The notes under the pieces were generated by a model. That model did no database searches. It was given only the letters and a program-made list of their open reading frames with translations, and had not been told where the DNA came from. A DNA stretch of 7,496 nt from JBJXHB01 sp046160725 (GTDB lineage Bacteria > Pseudomonadota > Gammaproteobacteria > Burkholderiales > Burkholderiaceae_C): assembly GCA_046160725.1 (NCBI GenBank), contig JBJXHB010000515.1, positions 1 through 7,496 on the forward strand, read 5' to 3'. The translations under genes and the position numbers were made by a program. Position 1 is the first letter of the stretch. Each line of letters starts with the position of its first letter. Positions 6,106 through 7,496 of this stretch are shown piece by piece.

Positions 6106-6912
6106 ATGAACAAGAGCCGCCGCCACCTGTTGCACCTGGCCGCCCTCTCGACCACCGCGCTGGCCCTGCCCGGCCGCGCCCTGGCCACCGTCACCGAACG
6201 CTCCGGCTCGCCGGACCGCAAGGTCACGCACACCACCTTCTGGCGCAACACGCTGAGCTGCGACAACGCCGGCGTGCCGGTGTCGCAACGCGACGGCCGC
6301 CTCGCCGTGCCGGCCGACTTCGGCGGCGCACAGTCCTGCACGATGCTGAAAGACTCGGTCGAAGGTCCGTTCTACTTCTGCACCAACCCGGGCGTGGCCG
6401 ACATCGCGCGCGGCCAGCAGGGCGCGCCGCTGGTGATCGCGCTGCGCGCCATCAACGCCGCCACCTGCCAGCCGATTCCCGACGCCGTGATCGACGTCTG
6501 GCATTGCGATGCCAAGGGCCTGTACTCGGGCCAGAACCTGGCGGTCGACGAGCCCATCAAGGGCGCCAGACACGCGCCACCGGTCAACGATGACCGCCAC
6601 TGCCGCGGCGCGCTGCGCACCGATGCCGACGGCATCGCCGAGTTCCGCAGCATCTACCCGGGCTACTACGTCGAGCGCGCCATCCACATCCACTTCAAGC
6701 TGCACATCGGCAACCGCGCCTTCCTCACCAACCAGGCTCTGCTACCGGAAGCGGACAACGCGGCGGTGATGACGATGGCGCCCTACAACCTGCCGCGCAA
6801 AGGCCCGCGCATCCGCGCCGCGCAGGAGGCCGACTGGGGCCTGCCGACGATGAAAGTCGTCGAGCGGGCACAGAGGCGGCTGGCGCTGATGGACGTGGTG
6901 CTGTCGGTCTGA
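6106..6912 (+). CDS. Intradiol ring-cleavage dioxygenase family protein with Tat-like signal
   Basis: The 268-residue protein belongs to the intradiol (protocatechuate 3,4-dioxygenase beta/catechol 1,2-dioxygenase) superfamily, which uses Fe(III) bound by two Tyr and two His to cleave between catechol hydroxyls. Visible blocks are DSVEGPFYF (83-91), PIPDAVIDVWHCDAKGLYSG (123-142) and YPGYYVERAIHIHFKLHI (184-201). The predicted ligands are Tyr140, Tyr188, His194 and His196. Cys121 stands where the family signature usually has Gly or Ser. The N-terminus has SRRHLL, close to the twin-arginine consensus, then a hydrophobic stretch and an ALA cleavage-like site near residue 27, so export of the folded iron protein to the periplasm is likely. 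AAGGAG (6092-6097) is the ribosome-binding site; AGGA there can pair with TCCT (6101-6104). It is last in the operon after the SnoaL-like gene. It is close to the single-subunit exported intradiol enzymes of unknown substrate, not to classical PcaG/PcaH or CatA. Confidence 0.9.
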   Translation: MNKSRRHLLHLAALSTTALALPGRALATVTERSGSPDRKVTHTTFWRNTLSCDNAGVPVSQRDGRLAVPADFGGAQSCTMLKDSVEGPFYFCTNPGVADIARGQQGAPLVIALRAINAATCQPIPDAVIDVWHCDAKGLYSGQNLAVDEPIKGARHAPPVNDDRHCRGALRTDADGIAEFRSIYPGYYVERAIHIHFKLHIGNRAFLTNQALLPEADNAAVMTMAPYNLPRKGPRIRAAQEADWGLPTMKVVERAQRRLALMDVVLSV

Positions 6913-7496
6913 AGCCCAGGCCCGAGCGCGATGGGTGGCGATGAGAACGCGGTGCAGACCACCCGAGTGGTTCTCGAGGCCAACTGTGCAGCGCTCAGAC
7001 CACTCGCGCTCCAACTCCCCAGAGCCCCCGGTGCGTGAGGCGGGAACACGTCCCGGTGTGTCCGGCAAGTCCTTCGCGCGGGTCCGACCGGCAGCTTCTA
7101 TGGGCAGTCAGTTCGGGACAGCATATGGCCGGGTCCCGGTGACCGCGAACGGCTGCTTCGTAGAGGCAGAACCCAAAGGAGGTCGGTCCGAGCGTCGGAC
7201 AGCTTTGGAGTGGCTTGACGGGCGGGTTTGGGTCGTCAACTGCCTGCCGTGGACAGCTGCTATCCGGTGGCCCGAGTTGGGTGTCAGCTTTGTGGCGGTG
7301 AGCTCGCCAGTCCGCCCAATGGACGCTTCGGTCAGCAGCACGGTGCCAGTCGCCGCACTGCGCGCGAGTCCGCCGCGCAGCAGCCGTAAGGGGTGCGGCC
7401 ACGCAGTAGGTTGGGCATTCGGCCACGAGGTCTGACGCTGCAACCTAAAGGCCCGGGCCGGCGGGGTTGGCGGCCTGTGGGAGGCGCCGAGAACCG
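6913..7496. other. Gene-poor stretch to the right window edge
   Basis: These 584 bases follow the operon and hold no gene I can support. Two long frames exist (6935-7435 plus, 166 residues; 7108-7443 minus, 111 residues) but they overlap each other, lack ribosome-binding sites and known motifs, and do not share the codon bias of the true genes. The stretch around 7120-7350 has the look of degenerate intergenic sequence. It contains ccgggtcccggtgaccgcga then acggctgcttcg, loosely similar to 3505-3555. AAGGCCCGGGCC at 7448-7459 repeats the core of the palindrome at 3313. On the minus strand a reading from the window edge ends in GSRRLPQAANPAGPGL with TAG at 7447-7445, so the tail of another gene could enter here; with only 16 codons this cannot be decided. 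Confidence 0.5.
6958..6971 (+). terminator. Short stem-loop after the dioxygenase operon (possible terminator)
   Basis: ACCAC (6958-6962) and GTGGT (6967-6971) pair around the 4-base loop CCGA, 45 bases after the operon's last stop. An outer pair GAGAAC (6943-6948) and GTTCTC (6970-6975) offers an alternative fold. Only two T follow on the plus strand, so a typical intrinsic terminator is not shown. Confidence 0.28.

Noticed and set aside
6935..7435. Plus-strand ORF of 166 codons after the operon
   Set aside because: No Shine-Dalgarno sequence, no familiar domain, codon use unlike the neighbours, and a competing minus-strand ORF over the same bases.
1..7496. CRISPR array, tRNA, rRNA, insertion sequence or defence system
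   Set aside because: No regularly spaced repeats, no tRNA-like cloverleaf noticed, no transposase or integrase motif, and no defence-related protein; every supported gene belongs to a metabolic, transport or regulatory family.

Overview
The window is very GC-rich with strong third-position GC bias, and its gene content (an MscS-type channel, a proteobacterial-type nicotinate phosphoribosyltransferase, a GDT1-type cation exporter and an aromatic ring-cleavage cluster) fits a betaproteobacterium of the order Burkholderiales. That placement is inferred from composition and protein flavour, not from any marker gene. No rRNA, tRNA, CRISPR array, transposase or integrase gene was found.

Left part, 1-2317, plus strand, housekeeping: the C-terminal end of an MscS-family channel; a complete nicotinate phosphoribosyltransferase (pncB, 539-1726) for NAD salvage; then, 9 bases later, a UPF0016/GDT1/TMEM165-family divalent cation (probably Mn2+) exporter (1736-2317). 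Convergent to these lies a classical short-chain dehydrogenase/reductase (2357-3133, minus), whose start is moved inward to an ATG with a clear ribosome-binding site.

Middle and right part, 3575-6912: a compact catabolic-looking cassette. An AraC/XylS-type regulator (3575-4537, minus) is divergent from three plus-strand genes: a two-domain type I extradiol dioxygenase with all ligands and the full family signature (4667-5581), a small SnoaL/NTF2-like protein (5615-6046), and an intradiol-type dioxygenase with a Tat-like signal peptide (6106-6912). The probable logic is that the AraC protein senses an aromatic compound and switches on the three genes. The unusual point is that an apparently cytoplasmic extradiol enzyme and an apparently exported intradiol enzyme are encoded together, with no ring-hydroxylating oxygenase, meta-cleavage hydrolase or muconate pathway gene visible nearby. 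The substrate cannot be told from the sequence.

The cassette is flanked by two gene-poor stretches (3134-3574 and 6913-7496) that look less codon-biased than the genes, contain only implausible overlapping ORFs, and share a short palindromic core. They may be eroded sequence or intergenic repeats, and could mark the edges of an acquired block; this is inference.
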